From Sarcophilus harrisii (lineage: Eukaryota; Chordata; Mammalia; Dasyuromorphia; Dasyuridae), in contig NC_045431.1 in the NCBI RefSeq assembly GCF_902635505.1, positions 22,041,001 through 22,105,000 on the forward strand: DNA of 64,000 bases. Reading direction: 5' to 3'. The notes under the pieces were generated by a model. The model did no database searches, was not told the origin of the DNA, and saw nothing but the letters and a program-made list of their open reading frames with translations. The position numbers were made by a program, and so were the translations under genes. This document shows positions 34,190 to 45,885 of the stretch, one piece after another. Position 1 is the stretch's first letter. Each line of letters opens with the position of its first letter.

Positions 34190-35037
34190 AAAAATAATGA
34201 TGAGTGTTGGAGGGGATGCGGGAAAACTGGGACACTGATACATTGTTGATGGAGCTGTGAACGAATCCAACCATTCTGGAGAGCAATCTGGAATTATGCC
34301 CAAAAAGTTATCAAACTGTGCATACCCTTTGATCCAGCAGTGTTTCTACTGGGCTTATACCCCAAGGAGATACTAAAGAAGGGAAAGGGACCAGTATGTG
34401 CCAAAATGTTTGTGGAAGCCCTGTTTGTAGTGGCTAGAAGCTGGAAACTGAGTGGATGCCCATCAATTGGAGAATGGTTGTGTAAATTGTGGTATATGAA
34501 TGTTATGGAATATTATTATTCTGTAAGAAATGACCAGCAAGATGAATACAGAGAAGCTTGGAGAGAATTACATGAACTGATGCTGAGTGAAATGAGCAGA
34601 ACCAAGAGATCATTATATACGTCAACAATGATACTGTATGAAGATGTAATCTGATGGAAGTGGATTTCTTTGACAAAGAGACCTAATTCAGTTTCAATTG
34701 ATCAATGATGGACAGAAGCAGCTACACCCAAAGAAAGAACACTGGGAAATTAATGTAAACTGTTTGCATTTTTGTTTTTCTTCCCGGGTTATTTCTACCT
34801 TCTGAATCCAATTCTCCCTGTGCAACAAGAGAACTGTTTGGATCTGCACACATGCATTGTATCTAGGATATACCAGGATATATTCAACATATATAGGACT
34901 GCTTGCCATCTAGGGGAGGGGGTGGAGGGTGGGAGAGAAAAATCAGAACAGAAGTGAGTGCAAGGGATAATGTTGTAAAAAAAAATTACCATGACATGGA
35001 TTCTGTCAATAAAAAGTTACTATAATTAAAAATATAT
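34190..35037 (+). mobile_element. LINE-1 3' end (subfamily A), 5'-truncated, with 13-bp target duplication
   Basis: The element is flanked by ATATAAGCTCCTT at 34177-34189 and 35038-35050, a perfect 13-bp duplication. It starts within the ORF2 zinc knuckle (DECWRGCGKTGTLIHC, then an in-frame stop where tryptophan is expected), continues through the ORF2 C-terminus and ends in a 3'UTR with CTAGGGGAGGGGGTGGAGGGT and a short AT-rich tail. It interrupts an L2-like tail (AAGCTCCTTGAAGGCAAGG resumes at once). Confidence 0.92.
34340..34654 (+). pseudogene. LINE-1 ORF2p C-terminal fragment
   Basis: A 104-codon open stretch matching the extreme C-terminus of mammalian L1 ORF2p: LLGLYPKE, MFVEALFVVARSWK, GCPSIGEW, LWYMNVMEYYYSVRNDQQ and LHELMLSEMSRT, compared with human LLGIYPK, MFIAALFTIAKTW, CPSMIDWIKKMWH and MEYYAAIKNDE. 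The segment follows the cysteine-rich motif and has no endonuclease or reverse-transcriptase domain. It is part of a dead, 5'-truncated element, not a host gene. Confidence 0.9.
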
Positions 35038-35135
35038 ATATAAGCTCCTTGAAGGCAAGGAATATTTATTCATTTTGTTCATATTTTTTATCCCTGGCAC
35101 TTAGCAGAGTACCTGGAGTATTGCTCTTGTTGTCT
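35038..35135 (+). mobile_element. L2-type LINE tail, right half
   Basis: AAGCTCCTTGAAGGCAAGGA, ATCCCTGGCACTTAGCAGAG and TACCTGGAGTA match the classic L2 3' end (CCTTGAGGGCAGGGA, CCTAGCACAGTGCCTGGCAC). It continues the element split at 34190. Confidence 0.65.
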
Positions 35136-36824
35136 CTTTCTTTGAGTGCAAATGTGGACCTGCTCCCCATTGACAATTGGTCCCTATGCTTCCACTCTAT
35201 CTGAATCATTACACCCTCACCTGCCACCTATCTCACTCACTGCTCTTCTTTTGGGGCAACACAAATCTCTTCTAAGAAGTTCAGTCTCTATTTCCCTAAG
35301 GGTTTAGAGAAATTAAATAAATCTCTGCTGACTCTATCCTATTGTTTTCTGCCAGAAGCCACTCTACTTCAGCTGAAAGCCCACTCACCAGGCAATTTTA
35401 TACCCTCACTTTCTACAAAGGTGCAAGCTAGTGAAGCTGCATTGTTTCTTCCTGGTTTTTTTTTTCTATCATTTCACCATGTCTTGCTTTCTCAATCAGT
35501 CCCTGCAGAGGGCAGTAAAGGAACATAGGGTTGTTCCCAGACAAGAAATAAAATTATCCTTTCAGGTGTTAATCCATTGGGAAATTGTTCCTACTATTCT
35601 TCTTTATGCCTTTGGTCTTTAGTAAATGTTGTTTAATTAAATAAAGAAATTGGATATCACAACAGCAATACCCACTGTCATACAAAACAATATGACAGGC
35701 CCTCCTCATGTCTATTCAATGGGGATATATTGTTGAATGCTCTTGAAATGATTTCAATCTTACCCCATTTCTCATATAATCATCTTATGGCAAAAGGCCC
35801 AAGAAAAGTGTGATAATTATCGAAGCTTCTGGGATTTTGATAAAATGGATCCATGTTACAATACTCTCTGCCAAAACAGAGCAGACTTGGCTTAATAATA
35901 ATTCTATTGCCCAGAAAGTAGAGGAACTAAAAAGAGGAAAATCCCCCCCCCCCATAATATAATTCTAACTTAGAAAACTGATGAGATAGAAATTGTGGAA
36001 ACCCTTGCAGGAAAGGACTATTCCATCTTCTGATTTGTGATAGAAGAGAGAAAAGACAGGAGAATAATCTGAACTGTACCTGAATTTTTATGGAATTAAT
36101 TTTCAAGGGATGAAAAAGGTGAATAGGTAGGCTTTCAATATTAGTCACTATAGATTTGAGGCAATCAAGAATGCAACTGTGAAAATATAATGACAAATTT
36201 TCCTAGAAGGAGAAAAGCAAACTTATCTAAAGAAACCAATATGAATAGACATATTCATACAGAATTTACCAATTTGTTTTTAAAGCACAGGTATAGAAGA
36301 TTCAAGAAAGAGGAGGAAACAGACAATGAATACAATAGCACAGCACTGTTCTTTAACAATAAAATCAGTATCACTTATACTTAAATTGAGCTCTGAGCTT
36401 GACAATGAAAGTCACATATTTAAAGCTATGTTGGAGAAATGAAAAGGGTTGAAGAATGAATACTGTGCTTCAGGGTGGACAGGATCAAATGATAATAGAG
36501 AGAAGTTACAAGTACTCAAATGGTATTTAGCTTCTCCTTTCTTTGAAAAGGAAAATGATCTTTGTACTTGAAAGGACAGAAAAAAAAATTCATTAATGGA
36601 GATTTGCTATGCAAAATAAGAAGAAAAGACTAAGAGAGCACCTGGCTGCCCTTCCTAAGTTCATTCACCTGGAAGAGATAAACTCTTTTATGCTCAGTAA
36701 CTAAAAATGTTAGCAGAGATAATTGTTAATCCACTTTCAGTGATATTTGTGAAATCATGAGGAATGGCAGAAATATGATTAGAATAAAAATGGACAAATA
36801 TATAAAAGAAAAGAGAATGATGTC
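35136..36824. other. Intergenic DNA, unassigned
   Basis: 35136-35640 is GC-balanced and pyrimidine-rich, without a recognised repeat. A C9 run lies at 35944. Frames of 60-89 codons have no domain. Confidence 0.45.
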
Positions 36825-37860
36825 TACAAATCACTGGCCAATGATCCAGACTTTCGATCAAGGAAAAATTGCAGAAAATGATATTATACCCCCAAACTCT
36901 GCTTCTGAGATAAGAACTCACATTTTCATAAAATTGCTGGGAAAACTGGAAAATAATATATCAGAAAGTCAACATAGACCTGTATCTCACACCCCATATC
37001 AAAATAATGTCAAAATGGGTTCATGATTTAAGTATAAAGAGAGATATCATAAGCAAATGAGGAGAACAAGGGATAATTTACCTATGGGATCTTTGGTGAA
37101 GGAAGGAATTTATGACCAAAGATGAATCAAAGAGAATATTATGAAATGCAAAATGGATAACTTTGATTACATTAAGTTAAAAAGTTTTGCATCAATAGAA
37201 TCAAGATTTAAAGGATAGTATAAAGCTGGGAAAAAATCTTTACAGCCAGTGTTTCTGATAAAGGGCTCAATTCTAAAATATATAAAGAACTGTGTCAAAG
37301 TTGTAAGCTAGAAGTCATTCCCCAATTAATAAATGGTCAAAGATATGAACAGGCAATTTTCAGATAACAAAATTAAAGTCATCTCTAGTCATATGAAAAA
37401 AAAAATGCTCTAAATCACCATTGATGAGAAAATGCAAAAAATAAATATATAAATAAAACAACTCTGAAGTGCCATTTCACCAATCTCAGATTGGCTAAAA
37501 TGTTGGAAAAGATAATGAAAAGTTAAAGGTGATATGGGAAAATTGGGATACTAATGCATTGCTGGTGAAGTTGTGAAATTATCCAACCATTCTGGATAGC
37601 AATTTGGAACTATACCCAAAGGCCTATATAACTGTTTGACCCAGTAGTGTCATTTCTGAGTCTGTATCCCAAGGAAAACATATAATAGAGAAAAGGATGC
37701 ACATGTGCAAAAATATTTAGAACAGTTCTTTTTTGTGTTAGCAAAAATTGGAAAAAATGAGTAGCTATCCATGGTGGGGAATGCCTAAATAAGTTGAAGG
37801 TATATGAAAATAATGAATTATTGTTCTATTAAAAAGGTGAATAAGCAATCAACAAAAGGT
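36825..37860 (+). mobile_element. Old LINE-1 ORF2 3' part
   Basis: Degenerate ORF2 C-terminal third, + sense. Landmarks are AGGAAAAATTGCAG near 36860, TCAAAATGGGTTCATGATTT near 37010, CTTTGATTACATTAAGTTAAAAAG near 37160, CTCTGAAGTGCCATTTCACC near 37460 and ATGGTGGGGAATGCC near 37770. Many stops and indels are present. No proper 3'UTR or poly(A) is recognisable beyond about 37860. Confidence 0.75.
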
Positions 37861-37869
37861 ACTGGATTA

Positions 37870-38499
37870 TTTTAGAAAAAACTAAGAAGGACTTTTATTA
37901 AATCCAACTTCCCATAAAACAGAGGTATATTTTTATCAACACAAACATTTCACTGATATGGCAGTAAAACCTGAAACAACAAAACCTCTTAAAGGTGAAT
38001 ATCACAAAGACAACAATAAAAGATGTATTTTGTGTGTGAGCAGGTTGTAGGAAATTGTCAATGAAAGCTTCTGAAGAAAAATAGAAATTAAGAGGTCATC
38101 AATGAAATTTATAACAAAAAAAAAAGATTATCTGGACACATGAAAAGTGAAGGAAGATGATTGTATAAATAGAGTTGTCCACTGATAACCTTGAATTATT
38201 GAAAGAAAGCATGGAAAGATCTCAGCATGCTAGGTAGATTTCCTGTGGCAATATTTTTAAAATACATGAACAACTGTTATTAAATAGATGTGGGATACAT
38301 GAATATTATACAATCTGCCTCATTGGAAAGAACTTTAAATAAGTTAGATTGTAAATCTATTTGCATATTTGGCAGTGAATAGTTATCAAACTAGTAGATC
38401 AACAGAAAGCTTTAACACTTATCTATCTATACTGTTCAAAATAGTTGATAAGAAACTAAAGATATTCTTTTCAAAAAAATGAAAAGATGTCTGCTGAAT
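37870..38499 (+). mobile_element. RTE-clade LINE remnant, ORF C-terminus
   Basis: Around 38080-38240 shifted + frames read EVINEIYNKKK, RLSGHMK, KEDDCINRVVH and then RKHGRSQHAR. These match the conserved RTE/BovB tail pattern EEIYxxKxRWxGHVxRxxDxRWTxRVxxWYPR...GRPPxRW. The frame is broken by stops and shifts. RTE elements are known in marsupials. The outer limits are uncertain, and the part before 38000 and after 38300 is hard to assign. Confidence 0.5.
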
Positions 38500-38680
38500 T
38501 GTAGAGAGCCCAAAAGAAGTATACTTGTAACAAGCTATTAACTCAGAGGAATTAATGAGACAGGCAATGGTTATCTAGTTTATATATATACTTAGTACTT
38601 AGCATGGTGATGTGATAATTCTCTAGTTCACACATATTCAGTATGCTGTAATGATGTAATTGTAATGGGGTTTATAAGAC
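38500..38680 (+). mobile_element. Partial LTR, family B
   Basis: The first 180 bp of the LTR found at 17075: TGTAGAGAGCC, GAAGTATACTTG, CTTAGTA, TGTAATGATGTAAT. Similarity stops near 38680, so the 3' half is missing. It is a fossil fragment lying within RTE-like and L1 debris. Confidence 0.7.
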
Positions 38681-38920
38681 TGAATGATAGATACAATAAC
38701 CAAATGGACTTGTAACTGGTCAAATTTTTAAACCCAAAGAGATGATATTAATGTTCATCATTAATGTTTGACAGGAGATATACAGTGAAGTGCTTCAAGA
38801 AATCATGTCTGTTTATAAGTTGTAAAAATTATTTTACAAATAATGTGTACTTACCATAAAGACATAAATGATCTGCTATCAAAATACAGATTAGAAAAAA
38901 GCTAGGAAAAACATTGGATG

Positions 38921-39558
38921 TTTTTGTAGTGGCTAGAAACTGGAAACTGAATGGATGTCCATCAGTTGGAGAATGGCTGAATAAATTGTGGTATATGAAA
39001 ATTATGGAATATTACTGTTCTGTAAGAAATGACCAACAGGATGATTTCAGAAAGGCCTGGAGAGACTTACACGAACTGATGCTGAGTGAAATGAGCAGGA
39101 CCAGGAGATCATTATATACTTCAACAACAATACTAGATGATGACCAGTTCTGATGGATCAGGCCATCCTCAGCAACGAAATCAACCAAATCATTTCTAAT
39201 GGAGCAGTAATGAACTGAACTAGCTATGCCCAGAAAAAGAACTCTGGGAGATGACTAAAAACCATTACATTGAATTCCCAATCCCTATATTTATGCACAC
39301 CTGCATTTTTGATTTCCTTCACAAGCTAATTGTACAATAATTCAGAGTCTGATTCTTTTTGTACAGCAAAATAATGTTTTGGTCATGTATACTTATTGTG
39401 TATCTAAGTTATATTTTAATATATCTAACATCTACTGGTCATCCTGCCATTTAGGGGAGGGGGTGGGGGAGTAAGAGGTGAAAAATTGGAACAAGAGGTT
39501 TGGCAATTGTTAATGCTGTAAAGTTACCCATGTATATATCCTGTAAATAAAAGGCTAT

Positions 39559-39594
<36 letters not shown>
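38921..39594 (+). mobile_element. Young LINE-1 (subfamily B), 5'-truncated, with long poly(A)
   Basis: Flanked by ACATTGGATG preceded by A's at 38907-38920 and again ending at 39608, a 13-14 bp target duplication. It contains the last 74 codons of ORF2 (from VVARNWKLNGCPSVGEWL to ILDDDQF), a 3'UTR with TTAGGGGAGGGGGTGGGGGAG, the signal AATAAA and an uninterrupted A tract of about 35 bases. The pure poly(A) and intact duplication indicate a recent insertion. Confidence 0.95.
38923..39153 (+). pseudogene. LINE-1 ORF2p C-terminal tail (subfamily B)
   Basis: Open from the insertion point to the natural ORF2 stop: VVARNWKLNGCPSVGEW, LNKLWYMKIMEYYCSVRNDQ, LHELMLSEMSRTRRS and TILDDDQF. Over the shared length the peptide is identical to the one coded at 49600-49830 on the other strand, so both descend from one recent source subfamily. 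Too short for any enzymatic function. Confidence 0.92.
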
Positions 39595-39600
<6 letters not shown>

Positions 39601-39608
39601 ATTGGATG

Positions 39609-41204
39609 ATCCACAGGATTCAAAAAGATAGCTTTGAATATTGGTTCTCTATTCAAGAAAATTAAATATTTTTTTGAATTGAAAATCTTATACTTGGGTT
39701 AAGGAAATCAACATCAAATGTGTTTATTTTATTTGCTTTGCTTTGTTTTTTTTTTGTTTTTTTTTGTTTTTTTTAGGGTGGAATAAAATCTGTGATTAAT
39801 AGACTGCAAGTACAATGAGTCATCAGTTTGGTATGAATGATGCACCTACCAAGAAGGTTTCTGAACAATCTCTGATAAGACCACATTTGGAGTATGATGC
39901 TGTTACACAAAACAGAACTAGATAATGTTGGAGTAGAAATAGTTTAAATATAAAGTGATTATATAAATTATGTTAACTCCATATTATTCCTTGACATTTC
40001 AGAATAAATGGAAAATTAATGTTTCATATGGAGATGAAGAAGAAAAAGAAAAAGAAGATGAAGAAAAGTAAAAAGAAGAGGAGAAAGAGAAAGAAGAAAA
40101 GAAGAGGAAGAGAGGGAACAAAAGAAGAAGAAAAGACGAAGGAGGAGGAGAAAAAAAGGAGGAAAAAGAGAAATACAAGAAAACAATAACAACAACATCT
40201 CCACATTGGAAACGATACTTTCTCGAAACATTTTACTCCATGAAAATGGAGTGCTTTGCTGAGATACACAATAAGATTTTGTCTGTTTAATATTAACATT
40301 TCTCTAAGATTATTTAGCTTCTAAACTCCTGACCAAATTACAAAATGAATCAGTTCATATGAAATGCAATACTTCAGTCCTACCTTTTTCAAGTTTGTGA
40401 GAAATATATGAGAACCCTGCTACAAGAAATATTGGGTACATTTCAGCTCCCACAGAAACAGGAATATGGGAATTGTGAGATTGCAGTGCTCCTAAATAAT
40501 CTGATTTTGCTGTGCTCTGAGAGCAGGCAATTGAAAAAATCCTAACTTAAAGAATACCAGTCCATAGAAAATGGTAGTTCAATACCAAAATTGCAGAATT
40601 TGGGAGATAAAACAGATCTTAAAGTCAATTTGTATCTGGCCTAGAATACCCTCAATGATTACTCAATAAGCTATCTTCCATTTTCAGGAGAATATCAACA
40701 ATAAGGGGGAATTTTCTTCCTCCTAAGTCAGTCTGTTCTACTTTGAAATAACTCCAGTTATTGGGAAGTTATTTTCTTAAATCAGACCTAATGTTCAAGC
40801 TAGTCCTCAAAACCCACAGAATTTAGCATTATAAGGCACCTTATTCATTATGAGATCCAAGTCCTCTCAGTTTAGACTTGAATACTAGGTCACAGAGTTA
40901 GTAATAGAAAAATCTGGAGGCTATATCTCAGAATACTTGGTCTCCTCAATTTAACCAATTATCTTGAGAAAATACAGACCGAAATTTAGATAAAAAATAT
41001 ATGTGTATAGGGTTATACACACATACATATATGGAAATATTTGTATAATCTGATACATGTATAAACAAATATATGTATAAACATGTCTATAAACACACAT
41101 ATATATCCATATATCTTCTATAATTAAAAAAAAGTTACTGCTAGAAGTCAGAGTCATGAATTAGGAATAGCTATCTAGATGAACTCTCCCAACATTTCCC
41201 TCCA
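39609..41204. other. Intergenic DNA, no gene
   Basis: T-rich tract at 39740-39775, polypurine tract at 40030, and TA/CA-rich sequence near 41000-41110. The rest is unassigned. Confidence 0.5.
40030..40175 (+). repeat. Polypurine (GAA)n-rich tract
   Basis: GAAGAAGAAAAAGAAAAAGA and similar for about 145 bp, nearly pyrimidine-free. The Phe/Leu/Ser frames on the other strand are artefacts. Confidence 0.9.
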
Positions 41205-41395
41205 AACTAATTTTGTTTTTTGTTTTGTGTTTTATTTTCCCCCTGAGGCAACTGGGGTTAAATGACTTGCCCAGGGTAACACAGCTAGGAAGTGTTAAGT
41301 GTTTGAGGTCAGATGTGAACTCAGGTCCTCTTGACTTCAGGGCTGGTGCTGTATCCACTGCACTACCTAGCTGCCACCTAGCTGCCCTCCCCCAA
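41205..41395 (-). mobile_element. THER-1/WSINE-type CORE-SINE, antisense, well preserved
   Basis: T-rich tail first, then GAGGCAACTGGGGTTAAATG, ACTTGCCCAGGGTAACACAG, CTAGGAAGTGTTAAGTG, AACTCAGGTCCTCTTGACTT, CAGGGCTGGTGCTGTATCCA and CTGCACTACCTAGCTGCC. The terminal ACCTAGCTGCC is doubled. The frames open here in both directions are artefacts of the SINE. Confidence 0.85.
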
Positions 41396-42097
41396 AAAAC
41401 TATTTTAAAAGAAATACTTCAATTCAAATTTTGGAGTATCAGAGTCAGTGAAAAGTCAGCATGAGATTTTTTTTTTTTTTCCAAATCTAAGAAAACTTAA
41501 CAACTGGATGTGAGAAGTCAGTCACACCAGTATGGAGGTCTGGTATATTTCTATCTGGAGTGAACATTTACAGCAACTGTGTCCCTGGATCCTGCAGGTC
41601 CAACAACACCCTTAGCACCCGTGGGAGCTCTCAGGCCAGAGATAATAAGGGGGTTAGACAACTACTTAGAAAAAGAAATAAGGTGCACCCTTTACAAACA
41701 CTGAGTATAGCTGGTACTGATTGAAAACTCTATTGCACAAGTGTAATTGTGGGTTGTGCTTACAGGGCAGAAAGAAAATCTAGTGTTCATAAGGGAACAA
41801 CCTTCTGGTTACAAAATTATTATCAGCATTAGTGAATGCAGTTAGCTGCAGGAAACCATGGGACCTTCCTATATAAAGAGTAGAGTACAGACAAGGAGGA
41901 TAGTGGCCTTACTTTTTGGAGATCATACATCCTTGGAAGAACCAAAAACTTATTGACCCCCAGAACTAGCTGAGAAAATAACAGCACACACACAAAAATC
42001 ATTGCTATTGAAAAAAAAAAAAAAAAAACAGAACTAAACAGAAAATTTAAGATTCAAAAACAGGAATTTAAGAAAAGCATAGAAAAATAAACAGAAG

Positions 42098-42140
42098 AAA
42101 TATCTATCTATATCTATCTATCTATCTATCTATTTATATG
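42098..42140 (+). repeat. (TATC)n microsatellite inside the old L1
   Basis: TATCTATCTATATCTATCTA and further units to 42132, in the L1 interval where ORF1 would be expected. Confidence 0.9.
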
Positions 42141-43390
42141 AATGTCAAATGAAAAGACATCAAGTGTTGGGCTAATACAGGAAAAAGAGAAAAGGGGAGA
42201 TATATGTGCCAATTAGTTCACAAGAAGAGGGGCAAAAAACCTATTACAATCAAGAGAAAGAAGGGGAGTGATGAACACTATAAATTAATAGTAGGGAAAA
42301 GAAAGAAAAAAAACAGGGACAGGATAAAAACAGGAAGGAAAAAAGGTAAAAAAAAAAGCAGTAAGTAGATAAGGTAGAGTGGGTTAAAAAACACTACTAA
42401 GAGAAGGGGAGAGGAGTGATAAAAGATAAGGAAGAGGGTGGGGTGGGTAAAAACACATGACTAAGGATAGGGTAGAAAGAGAGAACAAAAGTATATACAG
42501 GGGGAAAAAAAGATGGAGGGAAATAGAGAGCAGATGATCATAACTGTTAATGTGAATGGGATGAACACTCCCCAGAAATGTAAGCAAATAGCAGAGTGGA
42601 ATAAAAACAGAATCCCACAATATGCTGTTTATAAGAAACACATTTGACATCAAGAGACACATACAGAGTGAAGGTAAAAAGCTGTAACAAAATTTATTTT
42701 GTTTCTTGCTCAGCTGAAGTTAAAAAAAAAAAAAAAAAAGCAGGGTCAGCAGTTCTGATCTCAGATAAAAGGAAAGTAAAAACAGATCTTATTAAATGAA
42801 ATAATGAGGCAAAGTACATCTTGGAAAAAAAAGTATAGTAAAAAATTAAGTAAAATATGCATGCACGAAGTAGTAGAGCAGGCAAAATCCTAGAGAAGAT
42901 TTTAAGCCAGTTACACGAAGAAATGCACATCAAAACTATTCTTGTGAGAGACCTCAACCTTCCCTTCACAGAGTCAGACAGATCTAACCCACAAAGTAAA
43001 CAAGAAAGCAATTAGGGAGGTTAATAGGTTCCTCACAAATGCAGATATGATAGACAGATACCTGGAGAAAATTGAAAAAGGGAAAGAAAGGAATACATTT
43101 CTTTTTCTAGGCAGTATATGGCACCCACACAAAAATTGGCCATTTTTTAGAGGCATGAAAACCTCATAATCATATGCAAAATGCAAAAATAGTAAATGCT
43201 GCCTTTTAAGATCACAATTTTAATAAAAATTATATCTGATAAAGGTTCAGGGAAAGATTAAAAAAATTGTATGCTGAATAATATAATCCTAAAGAATGAC
43301 TGGGTAAAACAACAAATCATAGAAACAATCTATAATTTCATCCTTGAAAATGAAAACAATGAGACAACATACAAAAATCTATAGGATACA

Positions 43391-43842
43391 GTGAAATCAG
43401 TTCTTAGGGAAAATTTTATATCTCTAAATAGCTATATAAATAAATTAGAGAAAGACAAGATTAATGAATTAGGTATGCAACTAAAAAAGCATGAGAAGGA
43501 ACAAATTTTAAACGCCCAATTAAATACTAAATTAGAAATTTTGAAACTCATAGGAAAGATTAATAAAATAGAGACTAAGAAAACTATTGAACAAAACTAA
43601 GACTTGGTTTTATGAAAACAACTAAGATAAATAAGCCTTTGCTTAATTTGATCAGAAAAAGGAAAGAAAAAAAAAAGCAAATCACCACGATCAAAAATGA
43701 AAAGGTTGAACTCACCACCAACAAGAAAGAAATTAAAGCAACAATTAAGAGTTATTTTGCCCAAATGTATGGCAGCAGGTCTGATAAACTAACCAAAATG
43801 AATGAATCGAAACTCTCCAGGGCCAGAAGGATTCACAAGTGA
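43391..43842 (+). pseudogene. LINE-1 ORF2p linker region, two open pieces
   Basis: Two overlapping-register open stretches (43391-43600 and 43612-43842) match the region between endonuclease and reverse transcriptase in mammalian ORF2p. The first has SVLRENFISLNSYINKLE, then KIETKKTIEQN (human VLRGKFIALNAHIRKLE ... IETQKTLQKIN). The second has KINKPLLNLIRKRKEKKKQ and TIKNEKVELTTNKKEI (human KIDRPLARLIKKKREKN, TIKNDKGDITTDPTEI). A single shift separates them. This is decayed LINE sequence, not a host coding exon. Confidence 0.85.
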
Positions 43843-45885
43843 ATTCTGCCAAGCAACTAAAGAACAATTAATTGCAAAACTATGTAAAATATTTGGAAAA
43901 TAGGTAAAGGAGTACTGCCAAATCCCTTCTATGACACAACTATGGCACTGATACTATAGACCAAATAAGATATATGGGGATCTAACAGCCACGACAAACC
44001 CAAGTACTATGTGAACAAAATGAAAAAAAAAAAAAATCTCAAACAACTAAAGTCAGAACTAAACAATCAAATAATTTAAATTTAATTTAAATAATTTAAA
44101 TAATTAAAAATATCAATTGTTTATGGCTAGGCCAACCTAATACAATAATGACAATTTTGCCTAAATTTATCTACTAATTCAGGACCATATGAATCAAATT
44201 GATAAAATAATATTTTTAGAACTAGAAAAAACAATAACAATTTATATGGAAGAATAAAAAGTCAAGAATATCAAGGGAATTAATAAAAAAAAATACAAAG
44301 AATAGTATTTTAGCAGTTCCAAACCTGTTAATCAAAACCATCTGGTACAGGCTAAGAAATAGAGTAGTTGATCAGTGCAATAGATCAGATGAATACAACA
44401 AAATAATCAAGGCCTATAGCAATCAAGTTTTGATAAATACTCAAACTCTAGCTTCTGAAAAAAGAACTCACTATATGGCAAAAAGTGCTGGGGAAAGTGG
44501 AAAATAATATATTAGAAAATAAGCATAAATCTACACCTCACACCATACCAAAATAAAGTCAAAATGAATACATGATTTGGGCATAAAGAATGATAGCATA
44601 AACAAATTAGGAAAACAAAAGCTATCAGATCTTTGGAGAAGGGAGGAATTTACAAACAGAAGAACTAAAGAACATTAAGTAAAGCATAATGGACAACTTT
44701 GCTTATAATTAGTAAAACATTTTTTGCACAAACAAAACCAACAGAAAAAAAGACTTATAGAGAAGTATAAAACTGGGAAAATCTTTAATGACAGTATTTC
44801 TAGTTAAGGTCTAATTTCTGAAATTTATAAAAAATTTATAAGGAACTTTGTTAAATGTATAAAAATACAAGTTCTTCCCCAATTGATGAATGGTCAATGG
44901 ATATAAACAGACAATTTTCTGATGACAAAATTAAAGCTATTTATAGTTATATGAAAAAAATTCTCGTAAATCACTATTGATTATAGAAATAGAAATTAAA
45001 ACAATTCTGAGATACCATCTCACACCTTTCAGATTGACTAAGATGACAGGCAAATATAATGGTAATTGTTGGAGAGGATGTGGGAAAATTGGGACAATAA
45101 TGCATTGTTGGTGGAGTTGGTTGGAGTTCAACCATTTTGGAGAGCAATCTTGAACTGTACCCAAATGGCTTTAAAACTGTGAATATTTTTTAACCCAGCA
45201 GTGTCATTACTGGGTCTATATCCCAAAGAAATGATAAAGGAGTGAAAAGGACCCACATGTGCAAAATGTTTACAGCAGCACAAAGGAAAAGAAGTAGATA
45301 CCCATCAACTGGGGAATAGTTGAACAAGATGTGGTACATGAAGGTAATGGAATATTCTTGTTCAAAAAAAAAAAAATGATCAACAAGCTGATTACAGAAA
45401 GGACTGGAAAGTTTTACATGAACTGCTAGTGAATGAAACAAGCAGAACCGGGAATACATTGTACACAATAACAGCAAGAATCTGCCTTAATCAACTATGA
45501 AAGTTTTGGTTCTTTCTAGTGCTTCAGTGACCTGAAGGAATCCAAATAAACTTTGGACAGAAAATGCTATCTACATCCAGAAAAAGATCTAAAGAGACTG
45601 ATTGTAAGTCAAAGCATGCAATGTTCAATTCTTTTTTTTTTCTGTTTTTAGATCTCTCCCATGATTTTTCCCTTTTGCTCAGATTTTATCTTCCAACATG
45701 ATTCATAAATCAGTGTGTATTGAAAATAAATAAACTTACTACAATTAAAAAAAATGGAAAAGGAAGTATAAAAACCTTACTGGAAAAAAAATCACCCCTT
45801 TAAAAGCTCAATTAGATAAAGGGAAAAAGTGCTATAAAATCTCACTGAAGAAAATAATTCCTTAAAAATTTGACTTTAGCAAGTG

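Larger units (their letters stand above)
41465..45760 (+). mobile_element. Old LINE-1, long but internally deleted
   Basis: The 5' part (about 41500-42000) resembles marsupial L1 5'UTR, with CCTGGATCCTGCAGGTCCA and GACCCCCAGAACTAGCTGAG. ORF2 then starts near 42537 (IITVNVNGMNTP, compare human ITILTLNINGLNSP). The endonuclease part runs to about 43050 and the linker block to 43860 (KINKPLLNLIRKRKEKK, IKNEKVELTTNKKEI, RARRIHK). The sequence then jumps near 44000-44100 to the post-RT segment, so the reverse-transcriptase palm with its FADD box is missing. The C-terminal third and 3'UTR follow, ending in AATAAATAAACTTACTACAATT at about 45750. ORF1 is not recognisable. Stops and shifts are frequent throughout. 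Confidence 0.8.

Noticed and set aside
41161-41464. Two opposite frames of 65 and 83 codons
   Set aside because: Both are readings of an antisense CORE-SINE.
42384-43186. Hydrophobic minus-strand frames of 70-105 codons resembling membrane proteins
   Set aside because: They are the antisense of A-rich L1 sequence, which gives Phe/Leu-rich frames.
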